Of a stretch of DNA of 64,000 nucleotides, positions 24,234 to 34,452 are shown in pieces. How positions within the stretch are numbered: position 1 is the stretch's first letter; each line of letters begins with the position of its first letter. Source of the DNA: Algoriphagus chordae (lineage in GTDB: Bacteria; Bacteroidota; Bacteroidia; Cytophagales; Cyclobacteriaceae). Made by a program: the position numbers and the translations under genes. Below the pieces are notes generated by a model. That model was given only the letters and a program-made list of their open reading frames with translations. It was not told the DNA's origin and did not search any database. The stretch is from contig NZ_QKZT01000001.1 of NCBI RefSeq assembly GCF_003254055.1, positions 1 through 64,000 on the forward strand. Reading direction: 5' to 3'.

Positions 24234-27200
24234 GTGAAGACATATCAGGAATTTAAACAAGTGGATTATCCCGAAATCGGGGAGTCCGTATTGAAGTACT
24301 GGAAAGAAAACCAGATTTTCGAGCAATCAGTAGCCAACCGTGACGGTGCGGAGACCTTTACTTTTTTTGAAGGCCCGCCTTCGGCAAATGGTACTCCGGG
24401 TATTCACCACGTGATGGCGCGTACGCTGAAAGATATTTTCTGCCGATACAAGACACTTCAAGGTTTTCAAGTGAAGCGAAAAGGCGGTTGGGATACGCAT
24501 GGCTTGCCTGTAGAATTGCAGGTGGAAAAAGAGCTGGGTATCACCAAAGAGGATATCGGAAAGAAAATCTCAGTAGAAGAATACAACCAAAAGTGCCGTG
24601 AGACGGTCATGCGATTCAAAAATGAATGGGATGACCTGACTGAGAAAATCGGTTACTGGGTGGATTTGGATGATCCCTATATCACTTTTGAGCCGAACTA
24701 TATCGAGTCTGTTTGGAGCTTGCTAAAGAAGCTTTATGAGAAAGATCTGATCTACAAAGGCTATACAATTCAGCCATATTCTCCAGCTGCGGGTACCGGT
24801 TTGAGTTCGCACGAACTCAATCAGCCAGGTACTTACAAGGATGTAAAGGACACTTCTATCACTGCTCAGTTTAAACTGAAAGGCGAGGAAAACACCTATA
24901 TCCTAGCTTGGACGACTACGCCTTGGACTTTGCCAGCCAACTCGGCTTTAGCAATCGGAGACAACTTGGATTATGTGAAAGTGAACACTTTCAATCCTTA
25001 TACCTACGATGCCTGCACAGTGATTTTGGCGAAAGCTAGAATCAATGCTTATCTGAATCCAAAGGCTGCTGAGCTGAAATTGGAAGATTATAAAGGAGGC
25101 GACAAGTTGATTCCTTTCGAAGTAATCGAGGAGTTCAAAGGAAAGGATATGCTAGGTTGGGAGTACGAGCAACTCTTCCCAATAGCAGGTTTGGCACTTG
25201 CGCATCCAGCATTCACTATTGTTTCTGGTGACTATGTGACTACGGAAGACGGTACTGGTATTGTTCACCTTGCGAAAGCATTCGGTGCAGATGACTTTAG
25301 AACTTTGGCACAGAATAATGTGCCTGGTGTCTTCGTACAAGATGAGCAAGGGAAAGATATTCCGATTGTGGATAAGCAAGGAAAATTCATCACAATGGTC
25401 GGTGAGTACCTAGTGGATAAAGTAGCTGAACATGCGATCACTGCCCATAAAGAATATGGTGTGGATGATTTCTATGTGAAAAACTACACTGAGGATGATG
25501 AGAGCGCAGCGGACTTCAAAAGCACCGATGTGATCATTTCTATCATCCTGAAAAATGAAAATAAGGCCTTCAAGGTCGAGAAATATGAGCACAGTTATCC
25601 ACATTGTTGGAGAACTGATAAGCCAGTACTTTACTATCCAATGGACAGCTGGTTTATCAAAACCACTGCTTACAAGGATAGACTTGTAGAGTTAAATAAG
25701 ACGATCAACTGGAAGCCGGAGGCAACTGGAACGGGTCGTTTTGGCAACTGGCTGGAAAACTTGGTTGATTGGAACTTGAGCAGATCTAGATTCTGGGGCA
25801 CCCCGCTTCCGATCTGGAGAACCGAAGATGGAACGGAAGAGCGTTGCATTGGGTCTATAGCAGAACTAGAAAAGGCTATTGAGGAGTCTATTGCCAAAGG
25901 TTTTATGGAGAAGTCTCCGTACGAAGGCAAGGAACTTGATCTCCACCGTCCATATGTAGATGATGTGATTTTGGTTTCTGACAAAGGTGAAAAAATGTTC
26001 CGCGAGTCAGATCTGATAGATGTTTGGTTTGATTCTGGATCCATGCCCTATGCACAGTGGCATTATCCTTTCGAAAACGAGGATATTTTCAAAGCTAATT
26101 ATCCAGCGGACTATATCGCTGAAGGAGTTGATCAGACACGTGGCTGGTTCTTCACACTGCATGCGATTTCAGTAATGCTTTTTGATAGCGTGGCTTTCAA
26201 AAACGTGATTGCTAATGGACTGGTGCTGGACAAAAATGGCAACAAAATGTCTAAGAGATTGGGCAATGCCGTGGACCCTTTCAAAACATTGAAGGAATAC
26301 GGACCAGATGCTGTGCGTTGGTATATGCTAAGCAATGCCAATCCTTGGGATAACTTGAAATTCAATCTGGATGGTGTAACTGAGGTGCAGCGTCGCTTCT
26401 TTGGCACACTGCAGAATACTTATAATTTCTTTGCGCTGTATGCGAATTTGGACGCTTTTGTCTATGACAAATCCAAGATAATTCCTGTGGAAGAAAGAGC
26501 TGAGCTCGATCAGTGGATCGTGTCCAAGCTTCAGTCCCTGATTGCTGAGGTCGAGGAATCGATGAATAATTATGATGCGACCCGAGCTACTCGTGCGATC
26601 ATGAATTATACTGTCGATCAGCTTTCCAATTGGTATGTGAGACTTGCCAGAAAGAGATTCTGGAGAGGTGATATGAATGCAGACAAGCAGGCAGCTTACG
26701 AGACTTTGTATGAGTCCTTGTTGACGCTTACGCAGTTGATGTCCTCCTTTGCGCCTTTCTACTCAGATTGGTTATATCAGAATTTGACTGAGTCAGGATC
26801 CGACGCAAAGCCTTCTGTGCATTTGACAGATTGGGTAGCTGCTGATTCGGGCTTGATCAACAAAGATCTGGAAGAAAGTATGGAATTGGCTCAGAACATT
26901 TCTTCTTTGGTACACTCACTGAGAAAGAAAGAAAAGATGAAAGTGCGTCAGCCTTTGCAGCGTATCTTAATTCCGATCTTGAAAGAGAAGACCAAAGCTC
27001 AGATACAACACTTGGATGAACTGATCAAATCAGAAGTAAATATCAAAGACATCGAGTTCATCGATGATGCATCAGGTATCTTGGTGAAAAACGTAAAGCC
27101 AAACCTTCCTGTTCTAGGAAAGAAGCTTGGTCCAAAAATGCGTTTTGTAGTTGGAGCTATCAACAAATGGGGACAAGCCGAAATCGCTGAAATCGAACGC

Positions 27201-27608
27201 GAAGGCAAAATCTCCGTTGATGTGGACGGAGAAGGTCTAGAACTGCTATTGGAAGAAGTATTGATTTCTTCTGAGGATATTCCAGGCTGGTCTGTAGCTT
27301 CTGACCAAGGAGTAACTGTCGCACTAGATGTGACGCTTTCTGACGAGCTGAAGCAAGAAGGAATAGCGCGGGATCTCGTCAACCGTATCCAGAATATACG
27401 TAAGGATATGGGACTGGAAGTACAAGACAAGATCAATGTAACCCTCGCTGATGACAACGACTTGGTGAAAAATGCAGTAAAGTCTTTTGGGGAATATATC
27501 CAAACCGAAGTACAGGCCTTGAAGCTAGAACTAGCTACACAACTGGATGGCGCCACAGTACTTGATATGGATGATTTTGAACTAGCTGTTTTGGTAGAAA
27601 AAGCCTAA
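24234..27608 (+). CDS. ileS: Isoleucyl-tRNA synthetase
   Basis: A 1124-residue class I synthetase. I choose the GTG at 24234, preceded by AGAAAGG, because the family's N-terminus (KTYQEFKQVDYPEIGESVLKYW) begins there; longer in-frame starts run into the structured leader. The HIGH motif appears as GTPGIHHV, the KMSKS loop as NGNKMSKRLGN, and the CP1 editing domain with TTPWTLPANSAL is complete. The C-terminal extension resembles the longer IleS type that includes eukaryotic-like enzymes, with no obvious zinc-finger tail. It charges tRNA-Ile. lspA follows after 16 nt. Confidence 0.97.
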   Translation: MKTYQEFKQVDYPEIGESVLKYWKENQIFEQSVANRDGAETFTFFEGPPSANGTPGIHHVMARTLKDIFCRYKTLQGFQVKRKGGWDTHGLPVELQVEKELGITKEDIGKKISVEEYNQKCRETVMRFKNEWDDLTEKIGYWVDLDDPYITFEPNYIESVWSLLKKLYEKDLIYKGYTIQPYSPAAGTGLSSHELNQPGTYKDVKDTSITAQFKLKGEENTYILAWTTTPWTLPANSALAIGDNLDYVKVNTFNPYTYDACTVILAKARINAYLNPKAAELKLEDYKGGDKLIPFEVIEEFKGKDMLGWEYEQLFPIAGLALAHPAFTIVSGDYVTTEDGTGIVHLAKAFGADDFRTLAQNNVPGVFVQDEQGKDIPIVDKQGKFITMVGEYLVDKVAEHAITAHKEYGVDDFYVKNYTEDDESAADFKSTDVIISIILKNENKAFKVEKYEHSYPHCWRTDKPVLYYPMDSWFIKTTAYKDRLVELNKTINWKPEATGTGRFGNWLENLVDWNLSRSRFWGTPLPIWRTEDGTEERCIGSIAELEKAIEESIAKGFMEKSPYEGKELDLHRPYVDDVILVSDKGEKMFRESDLIDVWFDSGSMPYAQWHYPFENEDIFKANYPADYIAEGVDQTRGWFFTLHAISVMLFDSVAFKNVIANGLVLDKNGNKMSKRLGNAVDPFKTLKEYGPDAVRWYMLSNANPWDNLKFNLDGVTEVQRRFFGTLQNTYNFFALYANLDAFVYDKSKIIPVEERAELDQWIVSKLQSLIAEVEESMNNYDATRATRAIMNYTVDQLSNWYVRLARKRFWRGDMNADKQAAYETLYESLLTLTQLMSSFAPFYSDWLYQNLTESGSDAKPSVHLTDWVAADSGLINKDLEESMELAQNISSLVHSLRKKEKMKVRQPLQRILIPILKEKTKAQIQHLDELIKSEVNIKDIEFIDDASGILVKNVKPNLPVLGKKLGPKMRFVVGAINKWGQAEIAEIEREGKISVDVDGEGLELLLEEVLISSEDIPGWSVASDQGVTVALDVTLSDELKQEGIARDLVNRIQNIRKDMGLEVQDKINVTLADDNDLVKNAVKSFGEYIQTEVQALKLELATQLDGATVLDMDDFELAVLVEKA

Positions 27609-27624
27609 TAGCAAAACATAAATA

Positions 27625-28245
27625 ATGAATAAATACCTGAAATACTTTGGCATCGCGCTATTGGTGATCATCATAGATCAAGCGGTGAAAATGCTAGTTC
27701 ATTTTGAGATGGATTTCGGTTCTCCTGGACAGATACCTGTTTTTGGAGACTGGTTTAAACTACACTACACCACGAATCCAGGAATGGCGTTTGGAATGGA
27801 ACTGGGTTCAGACTATGGCAAGTTGCTACTCACCTCATTCCGTCTGGTAGCGATGGTGGGTATTGGATATTATCTTTATTACATCATCGATAAAAAACAG
27901 CCGACTTTATATATAGTATGTATTGCTATGATTTTGGGCGGAGCAATAGGCAACTTAGTTGATTCTGTTTTCTATGGTGTATGGCTAAACAATGCTCCTT
28001 ACAATGCATCTACTCCTTGGTTCCATGGTCAGGTGGTAGATATGTTCTATTTCGACATTTGGGAAGGATATTTGCCAGAATGGCTTCCGGTATGGGGAGG
28101 TTCTTATACCGCATTATGGCCGATTTTCAATGTAGCCGATGCTGCGATATTTATTGGCGTTGCGATGATTCTGGTATTTCAAGGTCGATTTTTCCCTGAG
28201 AAAGCAGCCGAAGCTAACCACACAGTGAAAGAGGATTTAGATTAG
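27625..28245 (+). CDS. lspA: Prolipoprotein signal peptidase (signal peptidase II)
   Basis: A 206-residue inner-membrane aspartic protease with four hydrophobic segments. Conserved motifs are TNPGMAFG, GAIGNLVDS (probable catalytic Asp113) and FNVADAAIFIGV (probable catalytic Asp172). It is longer than the E. coli enzyme because of a loop of about 40 residues between the motifs, usual in Bacteroidota. It removes signal peptides from the many lipoproteins, including several in this window. Same operon as ileS; the dksA-like gene often found between them in this phylum is absent. Confidence 0.95.
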   Translation: MNKYLKYFGIALLVIIIDQAVKMLVHFEMDFGSPGQIPVFGDWFKLHYTTNPGMAFGMELGSDYGKLLLTSFRLVAMVGIGYYLYYIIDKKQPTLYIVCIAMILGGAIGNLVDSVFYGVWLNNAPYNASTPWFHGQVVDMFYFDIWEGYLPEWLPVWGGSYTALWPIFNVADAAIFIGVAMILVFQGRFFPEKAAEANHTVKEDLD

Positions 28246-28273
28246 ATTTCAGCTTAATAAGTTGCCCAAATTT

Positions 28274-28326
28274 CACCAAAAGTCTTTAGAGTCAGAATCC
28301 CTGATTTTAGAGACTTTTGGTGTTTT
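28274..28326 (+). terminator. Intrinsic terminator after lspA
   Basis: CACCAAAAGTCT (28274-28285) pairs perfectly with AGACTTTTGGTG (28311-28322), with further pairing inside, then TTTT. Confidence 0.85.
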
Positions 28327-28474
28327 ATAACAGATAATTGCCTCAAAACATGAATTTGAGCAGTATTTTTTGTAGTTTTCAACTTGCTTTTCCCTTTTTT
28401 GGGATATCTAAACTCGACTTAGCTTCCTACGCTTAATCCCTAAACTATGGAAGTTCTGTCATTCCGATAATTAT

Positions 28475-31414
28475 ATGATAGTTGATTCTGATAAACCTTT
28501 TCAGATAGTTTATTCCATTTACAGCCATGAGTTTCTTGGGCTTCTCATTGAATCCTTTGTAGTACAGATAGATCCACAAGGAAGACTTTCTTTGGCCTAT
28601 CAAAATATTAGTTCCGCCAATGCGAGCGAATTTGACGCTGGCTTGAACAAGGCAGATTATGATTTGATAAAAATCATGGATTCTACCAATCCAGAGGTAG
28701 TGGTGAAGCCTTTTATTAAAAGAGGAAATATCCGCCCGAAGCAATATTTGGCCAAAATCTTTGATCCAAAAACCGAGGACAAAAAGACTCAGGATGCTAT
28801 AGAGGAAGTAATCGAAAAGAAGCGTTCTAAAATAATGCCTTTGCTGATTGGTAAGAGACTTTTTGAAATGGGTTCTGATGGAAACCCAGTATGGAGAGAA
28901 ATTACAGTAAATGCTGAGCGTGCAAGTGTATTATTTCATTTCCACAAAAATGAAGAAAACACGCATTACTGGCCAACGATTAAATTCAAAGGTGAAAAAC
29001 TTGACTGGCAATATAAGAACGGCTATTTCATCAGTAATGAACCTGGCTGGTTGATTGTCGATGGTCAACTCTACCATTTCGAAAAAGGAATTGATGGGAA
29101 GAAGCTTAGAGCTTTTCTGAACAAGAAGTTTATTGTAATCGACAAGCGAATTGAGCCTAGTTATTATCGAGGTTTTATGGCCAATTTGATTTCTCAGTTC
29201 GATGTAGAGTCAGTTGGTTTTGATATCAATATAGAACGAGGCACTCCTGAGGTATTTATCAATATCTCTGATTTGCCGGGTGGATCTGGAAAGAATCTCT
29301 TTGGAGAGGATGGAGAAAGGCTAGAGGAAGATAAAATTGTCTTCGAGCTTCGATTCAAGTATGGAGACATTGATTTCCCCGTGCAAACACCAAGTTCTGA
29401 AAAGCATGGCGCTTCGGTAAGGCTGGAAGAAGGGGATGATAGCTACACCTTCTATAAGACTATCCGCAGCACGCAAAAAGAAAAGGCCTACCTGAAATTA
29501 CTTCGAGACAAAGGCTTGGAGTTTAAAATCGGAAAAGACTCTTTGCCAAAGACTGAAGCCTTTGAATGGATTGGTGAAAATGAAGATTTTCTAGATATAG
29601 AGAAGATCAAGATTGTTCAAAAGCCAAATGCTAAAGGCAAGGTTTATAACATAGGCAAAGCACAGATTTCTATTGAAGTCAATGAAAATATTGATTGGTT
29701 TGACGTCAAGGCACTGATCAAATTTGGAATTTATCTTGTGCCCTTTGCAAAGCTGAGAAAGCTACTGCTGCAAGGTAAAACAGAATTTGAATTACCAAAC
29801 GGCGAGATCGCAGTGATTCCAGCTTCCTGGTTTGTGGACTATTCTGAGCTTTTCAACTTCATGGAGGATCGTGGAGATGAGAACTCTATGGTACTTCGCA
29901 AGCATCATTTGGCGCTAGCCCGCGAAATGGAAATCGGGAATCTTGTACAGGTTACCTTGAGTAGAAAACTAGAAAGGCTGAGAGATTTTGAGTCTATAGA
30001 AGAATATAATCTACCGACTGCTTTTGAAGGCACATTGCGGCCTTATCAGCATGCAGGTTACAACTGGCTTAGATTCCTAAATGAATTTAAGTTTGGTGGC
30101 TGTCTAGCCGATGATATGGGTTTGGGTAAAACCGTCCAAACACTGGCTTTGCTTGCCCATGAAATGGAAGAAAATCCAGGATTGACTTCACTTTTGGTGA
30201 TGCCTACATCCTTGATATATAACTGGGAATTGGAAGCAAAGAAATTCACCCCGGAATTGAAAATCCTAGTGTATTCAGGCACGCAGCGTATCAAAGATCC
30301 CTGGAGATTTGGCGAATATGATTTAGTCCTTACTTCCTACGGTATCACTAGGTTGGATATTGCAGTCCTGAAAGATTTCTATTTCAATTACATCATTTTG
30401 GATGAATCTCAGGCTATCAAAAACCCGGGAAGTAATATTGCGGCAGCTGTAAATCAGCTGAAGAGTAAGCAAAAATTGATATTGACTGGTACGCCTGTAG
30501 AAAACAGTACCATGGATCTTTGGTCACAGATGAATTTCATCAACCCAGGATTATTGGGCAATCAGAATTCATTCAAGAAGCAGTTTCTGCAGCCTATAGA
30601 AAAGCAGGGCGATTTAGAAAAATCAGCCAAGCTGCATGCGATGATCAAGCCGTTTATCCTCAGGAGACTGAAATCACAGGTAGCAACGGATTTGCCAGAG
30701 AAAATCACCAACGTGAAGTATTCTGATATGACTGCTGCCCAAGAGGAAGTTTATGAAGAGGTGAAGAATTACTATCGTGAGAAGATTATTTCTGATATCC
30801 AGAGTACCGGAAGAAACAATCAGCAGTTCACCTTGCTTCGCGGTCTTACCCAACTTCGTCAAATTGCCAATCACCCTAAATTAGTTCGAGATGACTACGA
30901 GGGAGAATCTGGCAAACTGGAAGATGTGACTTACATGCTTCAATCTACGATTTCAGAAGGGCATAAAGTGCTTGTATTTAGTCAATTTGTGAGACACTTA
31001 GGCATCGTGAAAGAATACCTAGAGCAGGAAGGGATCCCCTATGCTTACCTCGATGGTAGCACAAAAGACCGACAGGCTCAGGTGGAGAAATTCCAAGAAA
31101 ATGAAGATATCAAAGTGTTCCTAATATCTCTGAAAGCCGGTGGAGTAGGTTTGAACTTGACCAAGGCGGAATATGTATTTCTGCTTGATCCATGGTGGAA
31201 TCCTGCTGTGGAAGCTCAGGCGATCGATAGAGCGCATAGAATTGGACAAGAAAATAAAGTGATCATCTATAAATTCATCACCCGAGGATCTGTGGAAGAG
31301 AAAATCATGGCACTTCAAAATCGGAAGCTTGCTCTGGCAGGCGAGCTGATCAATACAGAAGAAAGCTTTATGAAGAGCCTAGGCCAAGATGATATTGCAG
31401 CATTGCTGGATTAA
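28475..31414 (+). CDS. SNF2-family DEAD/DEAH-box helicase
   Basis: A 979-residue Swi2/Snf2 ATPase. The first 500 residues are an uncharacterised Bacteroidota N-terminal region. The motor follows: Walker A ADDMGLGKTVQT, DEAH-like ILDESQAIKNPG, LTGTPVENS, then the helicase C-terminal half with FSQF, YLDGSTKDR, GGVGLNLTKA and the arginine-finger motif RAHRIGQ. Relatives (HepA/RapA-like, YqhH-type) act on RNA polymerase or DNA-protein complexes; the exact role is unknown. It starts after its own leader and ends in a strong terminator. Confidence 0.92.
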   Translation: MIVDSDKPFQIVYSIYSHEFLGLLIESFVVQIDPQGRLSLAYQNISSANASEFDAGLNKADYDLIKIMDSTNPEVVVKPFIKRGNIRPKQYLAKIFDPKTEDKKTQDAIEEVIEKKRSKIMPLLIGKRLFEMGSDGNPVWREITVNAERASVLFHFHKNEENTHYWPTIKFKGEKLDWQYKNGYFISNEPGWLIVDGQLYHFEKGIDGKKLRAFLNKKFIVIDKRIEPSYYRGFMANLISQFDVESVGFDINIERGTPEVFINISDLPGGSGKNLFGEDGERLEEDKIVFELRFKYGDIDFPVQTPSSEKHGASVRLEEGDDSYTFYKTIRSTQKEKAYLKLLRDKGLEFKIGKDSLPKTEAFEWIGENEDFLDIEKIKIVQKPNAKGKVYNIGKAQISIEVNENIDWFDVKALIKFGIYLVPFAKLRKLLLQGKTEFELPNGEIAVIPASWFVDYSELFNFMEDRGDENSMVLRKHHLALAREMEIGNLVQVTLSRKLERLRDFESIEEYNLPTAFEGTLRPYQHAGYNWLRFLNEFKFGGCLADDMGLGKTVQTLALLAHEMEENPGLTSLLVMPTSLIYNWELEAKKFTPELKILVYSGTQRIKDPWRFGEYDLVLTSYGITRLDIAVLKDFYFNYIILDESQAIKNPGSNIAAAVNQLKSKQKLILTGTPVENSTMDLWSQMNFINPGLLGNQNSFKKQFLQPIEKQGDLEKSAKLHAMIKPFILRRLKSQVATDLPEKITNVKYSDMTAAQEEVYEEVKNYYREKIISDIQSTGRNNQQFTLLRGLTQLRQIANHPKLVRDDYEGESGKLEDVTYMLQSTISEGHKVLVFSQFVRHLGIVKEYLEQEGIPYAYLDGSTKDRQAQVEKFQENEDIKVFLISLKAGGVGLNLTKAEYVFLLDPWWNPAVEAQAIDRAHRIGQENKVIIYKFITRGSVEEKIMALQNRKLALAGELINTEESFMKSLGQDDIAALLD

Positions 31415-31432
31415 AAAACATCTATTTTTACG

Positions 31433-31467
31433 AAAAGGGCAGAACCATAAATTCTGCCCTTTTTTTA
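31433..31467 (+). terminator. Intrinsic terminator after the SNF2 helicase
   Basis: AAAAGGGCAGAA (31433-31444) pairs with TTCTGCCCTTTT (31452-31463), then continues as a T-tract to 31467. Confidence 0.9.
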
Positions 31468-31594
31468 TTGGATTGATTGTCAACAGCATAGAGAATGGAC
31501 ACAATTAATTAACCATAAATTCTCACTGAAACCTTGTCAATAGCCCAATTATTTTTCTAAATTAAATAACATAGTACCACTACAATACCTGCGC

Positions 31595-32941
31595 ATGCCT
31601 AGAGCCAAATCCGATAAAGATCGGAAAATCTTTGTGCTGGATACTTCTGTAATCCTTTACGCACACAACTCCATTATGAACTTTGCCGAGCACGATGTGG
31701 TCATCCCAATCACTGTGCTGGAGGAACTTGATCAATTCAAGAAAGGCAATGACTCCAAGAATTTTGAAGCCCGAGAATTCATCCGATTGCTGGACAAACT
31801 CTCAAAGGATCAAATGATTCACAATTGGACTCCTTTGAACGGGAAGACCAAAGGGAATTTTAGGGTGCTGATGAATCCAGAAAATCAGATCAACGCCAAT
31901 GAGATTTTTGGTGAGGAAAAGAATGATCACAAGATTCTAAACTGTGCGCTCTACCTCAAACAGCACGAAAAGGGTAGAAAGGTGATCTTGGTCAGTAAGG
32001 ATATCAACCTGCGCCTAAAGGCCAAATCCATAGACCTTTTAGCTGAAGACTACGAAACTGGTAAGATCAAAAATATCACTGAGCTGGAAAATACCGGGAA
32101 ATATATTCTCGACAATATAGATACAGCGCATATTGATAGGCTTTATGACCAAGGGTATGTGGAAGCTAAGGCTGTGTTAGGAACACGAAAAAGGAAATCC
32201 AATGCCTACTATATCCTCAAAAGTGATAAGAGCTCAGTACTAGCTTATTACAATTCGGAGGAGAGTATCTTGGAGCGAGTCGATAAAAAATTGGCTTATA
32301 ATATCAAACCAAAGAATGCTGAGCAGACCTTCGCGCTACATGCCATCACCAATCCTAATATCCGCTTGGTATCTATCCAAGGCGTAGCTGGAACGGGTAA
32401 AACCTTATTAGCTTTAGCGGGAGCACTGGAGCAAAGAAGAGAGTACAAGCAGATTTTCTTGGCAAGGCCGATTGTCCCCTTGAGCAATAAGGATATTGGC
32501 TATTTGCCAGGTGATATCAAGTCCAAATTGAATCCTTATATGGAGCCACTTTGGGATAATTTGAAATTCATCCAAAACCAGTATAAGGAGACAGATAAGG
32601 AGTTTCAGAAGATCACAGAACTGGTCAATCAGGAAAAGTTGGTGATACAACCATTGGCCTATATTCGAGGTCGATCACTATCTAATATCTTCTTTATTGT
32701 GGATGAAGCGCAGAACTTGACTCCTCATGAGATCAAGACGATTATCTCAAGAGCTGGTGAAAACACCAAGATTATCTTCACCGGTGATGTGTTCCAGATC
32801 GATACACCGTATTTGGACTCACAGTCGAATGGACTGTCCTATTTGATCGATCGGGTAAAAGATCATCCACTTTATGCTCATATCAAGCTAGAGAAAGGCG
32901 AAAGATCTGAGTTGGCGAATTTGGCGAATGAACTACTTTAA
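31595..32941 (+). CDS. PIN-PhoH fusion protein (PhoH2 type)
   Basis: A 448-residue protein with two domains. Residues 10-150 are a PIN nuclease (FVLDTSVILYAH with Asp16, LEELDQF, DHKILNCAL). Residues 240-448 are a PhoH ATPase: Walker A GVAGTGKT (263-270) and Walker B IVDEAQN. PhoH2 proteins of this layout are reported to be RNA helicase/ribonucleases. The protein is cytoplasmic and full length. It is monocistronic, between terminators at 31433 and 32967. Confidence 0.93.
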   Translation: MPRAKSDKDRKIFVLDTSVILYAHNSIMNFAEHDVVIPITVLEELDQFKKGNDSKNFEAREFIRLLDKLSKDQMIHNWTPLNGKTKGNFRVLMNPENQINANEIFGEEKNDHKILNCALYLKQHEKGRKVILVSKDINLRLKAKSIDLLAEDYETGKIKNITELENTGKYILDNIDTAHIDRLYDQGYVEAKAVLGTRKRKSNAYYILKSDKSSVLAYYNSEESILERVDKKLAYNIKPKNAEQTFALHAITNPNIRLVSIQGVAGTGKTLLALAGALEQRREYKQIFLARPIVPLSNKDIGYLPGDIKSKLNPYMEPLWDNLKFIQNQYKETDKEFQKITELVNQEKLVIQPLAYIRGRSLSNIFFIVDEAQNLTPHEIKTIISRAGENTKIIFTGDVFQIDTPYLDSQSNGLSYLIDRVKDHPLYAHIKLEKGERSELANLANELL

Positions 32942-32966
32942 AAACTTTACACAATATACTTGAAAT

Positions 32967-32995
32967 AAAAAATGCTCCATTTTGGGGCATTTTTG
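32967..32995 (+). terminator. Intrinsic terminator after phoH2
   Basis: AAAAATGCTCC pairs with GGGGCATTTTT (one G-U/A shift) around ATTTT, followed by T residues. The rest of 32996-33250 shows no gene. Confidence 0.75.
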
Positions 32996-33250
32996 GTTTA
33001 ATGCAGACGATTTAAGATGCACCGGAGCACAGTGCTTAGTATTAGCCTATCCCTATTTTTCAATAATTCCCGCACTTTTCTGTAACCCAGGATTTTAGAA
33101 AAAATTGTCCATCTCTGGTTTTATGCTGTTCACAATCGTACATCATCATAAGCAATAATTTACTTAAACTATTGATTACTAGGCATTTAAAATTTTGGGT
33201 CGCTTTTTGGCATATAGTAGTTATAGAAATTAAACCAACTTATTACTGCC

Positions 33251-33475
33251 ATGATATCTTCACTATTTTCCCAAAAAAACATTTGTGCTGCACTGGGCTT
33301 GGCAATGGCATTTACCATTGTTTGGAAAGCTAAAGTAGAGACAAAACTTGCACAGCATACTGCCCTTATTGAATATACTGAACCAACTTACAATACAGGC
33401 ATGACATCAAATTCTGAAGCAGATCAAGCTTTGGAATACCAAAAAATAAGGACCGAATATACGGTCCTTAGATAA
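33251..33475 (+). CDS. Small membrane-associated protein of unknown function
   Basis: A 74-residue protein with one hydrophobic helix near the N-terminus (ICAALGLAMAFTIVWKA), then a polar tail (ALIEYTEPTYNTGMTSNSEADQALEYQKIRTEYTVLR). I recognise no family. The last codons encode a perfect inverted repeat, TAAGGACCG/CGGTCCTTA (about 33447-33471), so the end of the gene also forms a hairpin in the mRNA. A strong terminator follows at 33544. Could be a real small protein or mainly a small RNA. Confidence 0.55.
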   Translation: MISSLFSQKNICAALGLAMAFTIVWKAKVETKLAQHTALIEYTEPTYNTGMTSNSEADQALEYQKIRTEYTVLR

Positions 33476-33543
33476 TCTAACTGGGTGAAAATCCCAAAAC
33501 GAATACTCGTAAGGGTAGATTTGGTTGATTGGTTAATCTAAAT

Positions 33544-33569
33544 AGGCGGGTAGTAACCCGCCTTTTTTT
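33544..33569 (+). terminator. Intrinsic terminator after the small protein gene
   Basis: AGGCGGGT (33544-33551) pairs perfectly with ACCCGCCT (33556-33563) around a 4-nt loop, followed by seven T residues. Confidence 0.9.
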
Positions 33570-33573
33570 GTAC

Positions 33574-34329
33574 TTAACTTTCTGTAATGGTGCTGAGTTT
33601 GGCTAAGAAACTGTTGTAGTACTGTCGACCTACTTGAACCGTTGCACCAGATTGAAGCATGATTTCCTTGGTATTGAAGCTTTCTATTTGTCCCAAGTGG
33701 ACTATATATGATTTTTGCACCCTGAAGAACAACTGAGAAGGAAGTATTTCTTCGATTTCCTTCATTGACTTCCGGATATTATATTCTCTATTTTTAGTGA
33801 AAATGGTCACCATATTACCATTCGCTCCCACATAGTAGATATCAGCGTAATATACCCGCTCAAAGGAATTGTCAGACTTGATGAACACAGCGTCAGTTAC
33901 TAAGTAGCTGCTCTCGGGTGTAGAGCTTACAGTAGTTTTTTCAGAAACTGGTTTTGTACGCCTATTGTAGAGCACAATCTCCACTATGGCATGAATATCA
34001 TTTGTATTGAAAGGCTTTACGATAAACCCTGCTGGATTTATGCGCTTGGCTCTTTCTATAATGGTAGGATCTGAGTATGAAGTCACATAGACCAGTGGTG
34101 CATCCACCATTTGCTTCACAATTTCTCCTAGTTCAATTCCATCTTTATCACCCTTGAGTTTGATATCCATGAAGATCATATCAGGACGAAATTTCTTGAT
34201 GATTTTGATGCATTGATTTGCAGAATTAGCGATGTCCGTGTTGACATAACCCAGGAGTTCTAATATTTCCTGAATATTTTCTGCGATGCTGATATCGTCT
34301 TCGACGATTAAAATCCGCTCTTCTTTCAT
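33574..34329 (-). CDS. Response regulator with LytTR DNA-binding domain
   Basis: A 251-residue protein. The receiver domain (1-120) has acidic pocket EDD (10-12), phosphoacceptor Asp55 (FMDIKLKG), the switch Thr/Ser region (VTSYSD) and Lys in VKPF. After a linker, the LytTR domain follows (ANGNMVTIFTKNREYNIRKSMKEIEEILP, FFRVQKSYIVHL). It lacks its own adjacent kinase; the LytS/LytTR pair lies 120 nt upstream on the same strand but with a separate leader, so cross-talk is possible. Confidence 0.9.
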   Translation of the reverse strand: MKEERILIVEDDISIAENIQEILELLGYVNTDIANSANQCIKIIKKFRPDMIFMDIKLKGDKDGIELGEIVKQMVDAPLVYVTSYSDPTIIERAKRINPAGFIVKPFNTNDIHAIVEIVLYNRRTKPVSEKTTVSSTPESSYLVTDAVFIKSDNSFERVYYADIYYVGANGNMVTIFTKNREYNIRKSMKEIEEILPSQLFFRVQKSYIVHLGQIESFNTKEIMLQSGATVQVGRQYYNSFLAKLSTITES

Positions 34330-34452
34330 ACGTAGCTGGCAGATGTTGCGTTTTGAGGTGAAAACTAATAGTAACTACTGTTTTTTTACAGTATTTAACT
34401 AGTTACAAAATTTATCAGGGAAATCAAATGCTTTTAATTGCATGCGAAATTT

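Noticed and set aside
26999..27556. 185-codon frame antisense to ileS
   Set aside because: A Ser/Thr-rich shadow of the well-conserved ileS coding strand.
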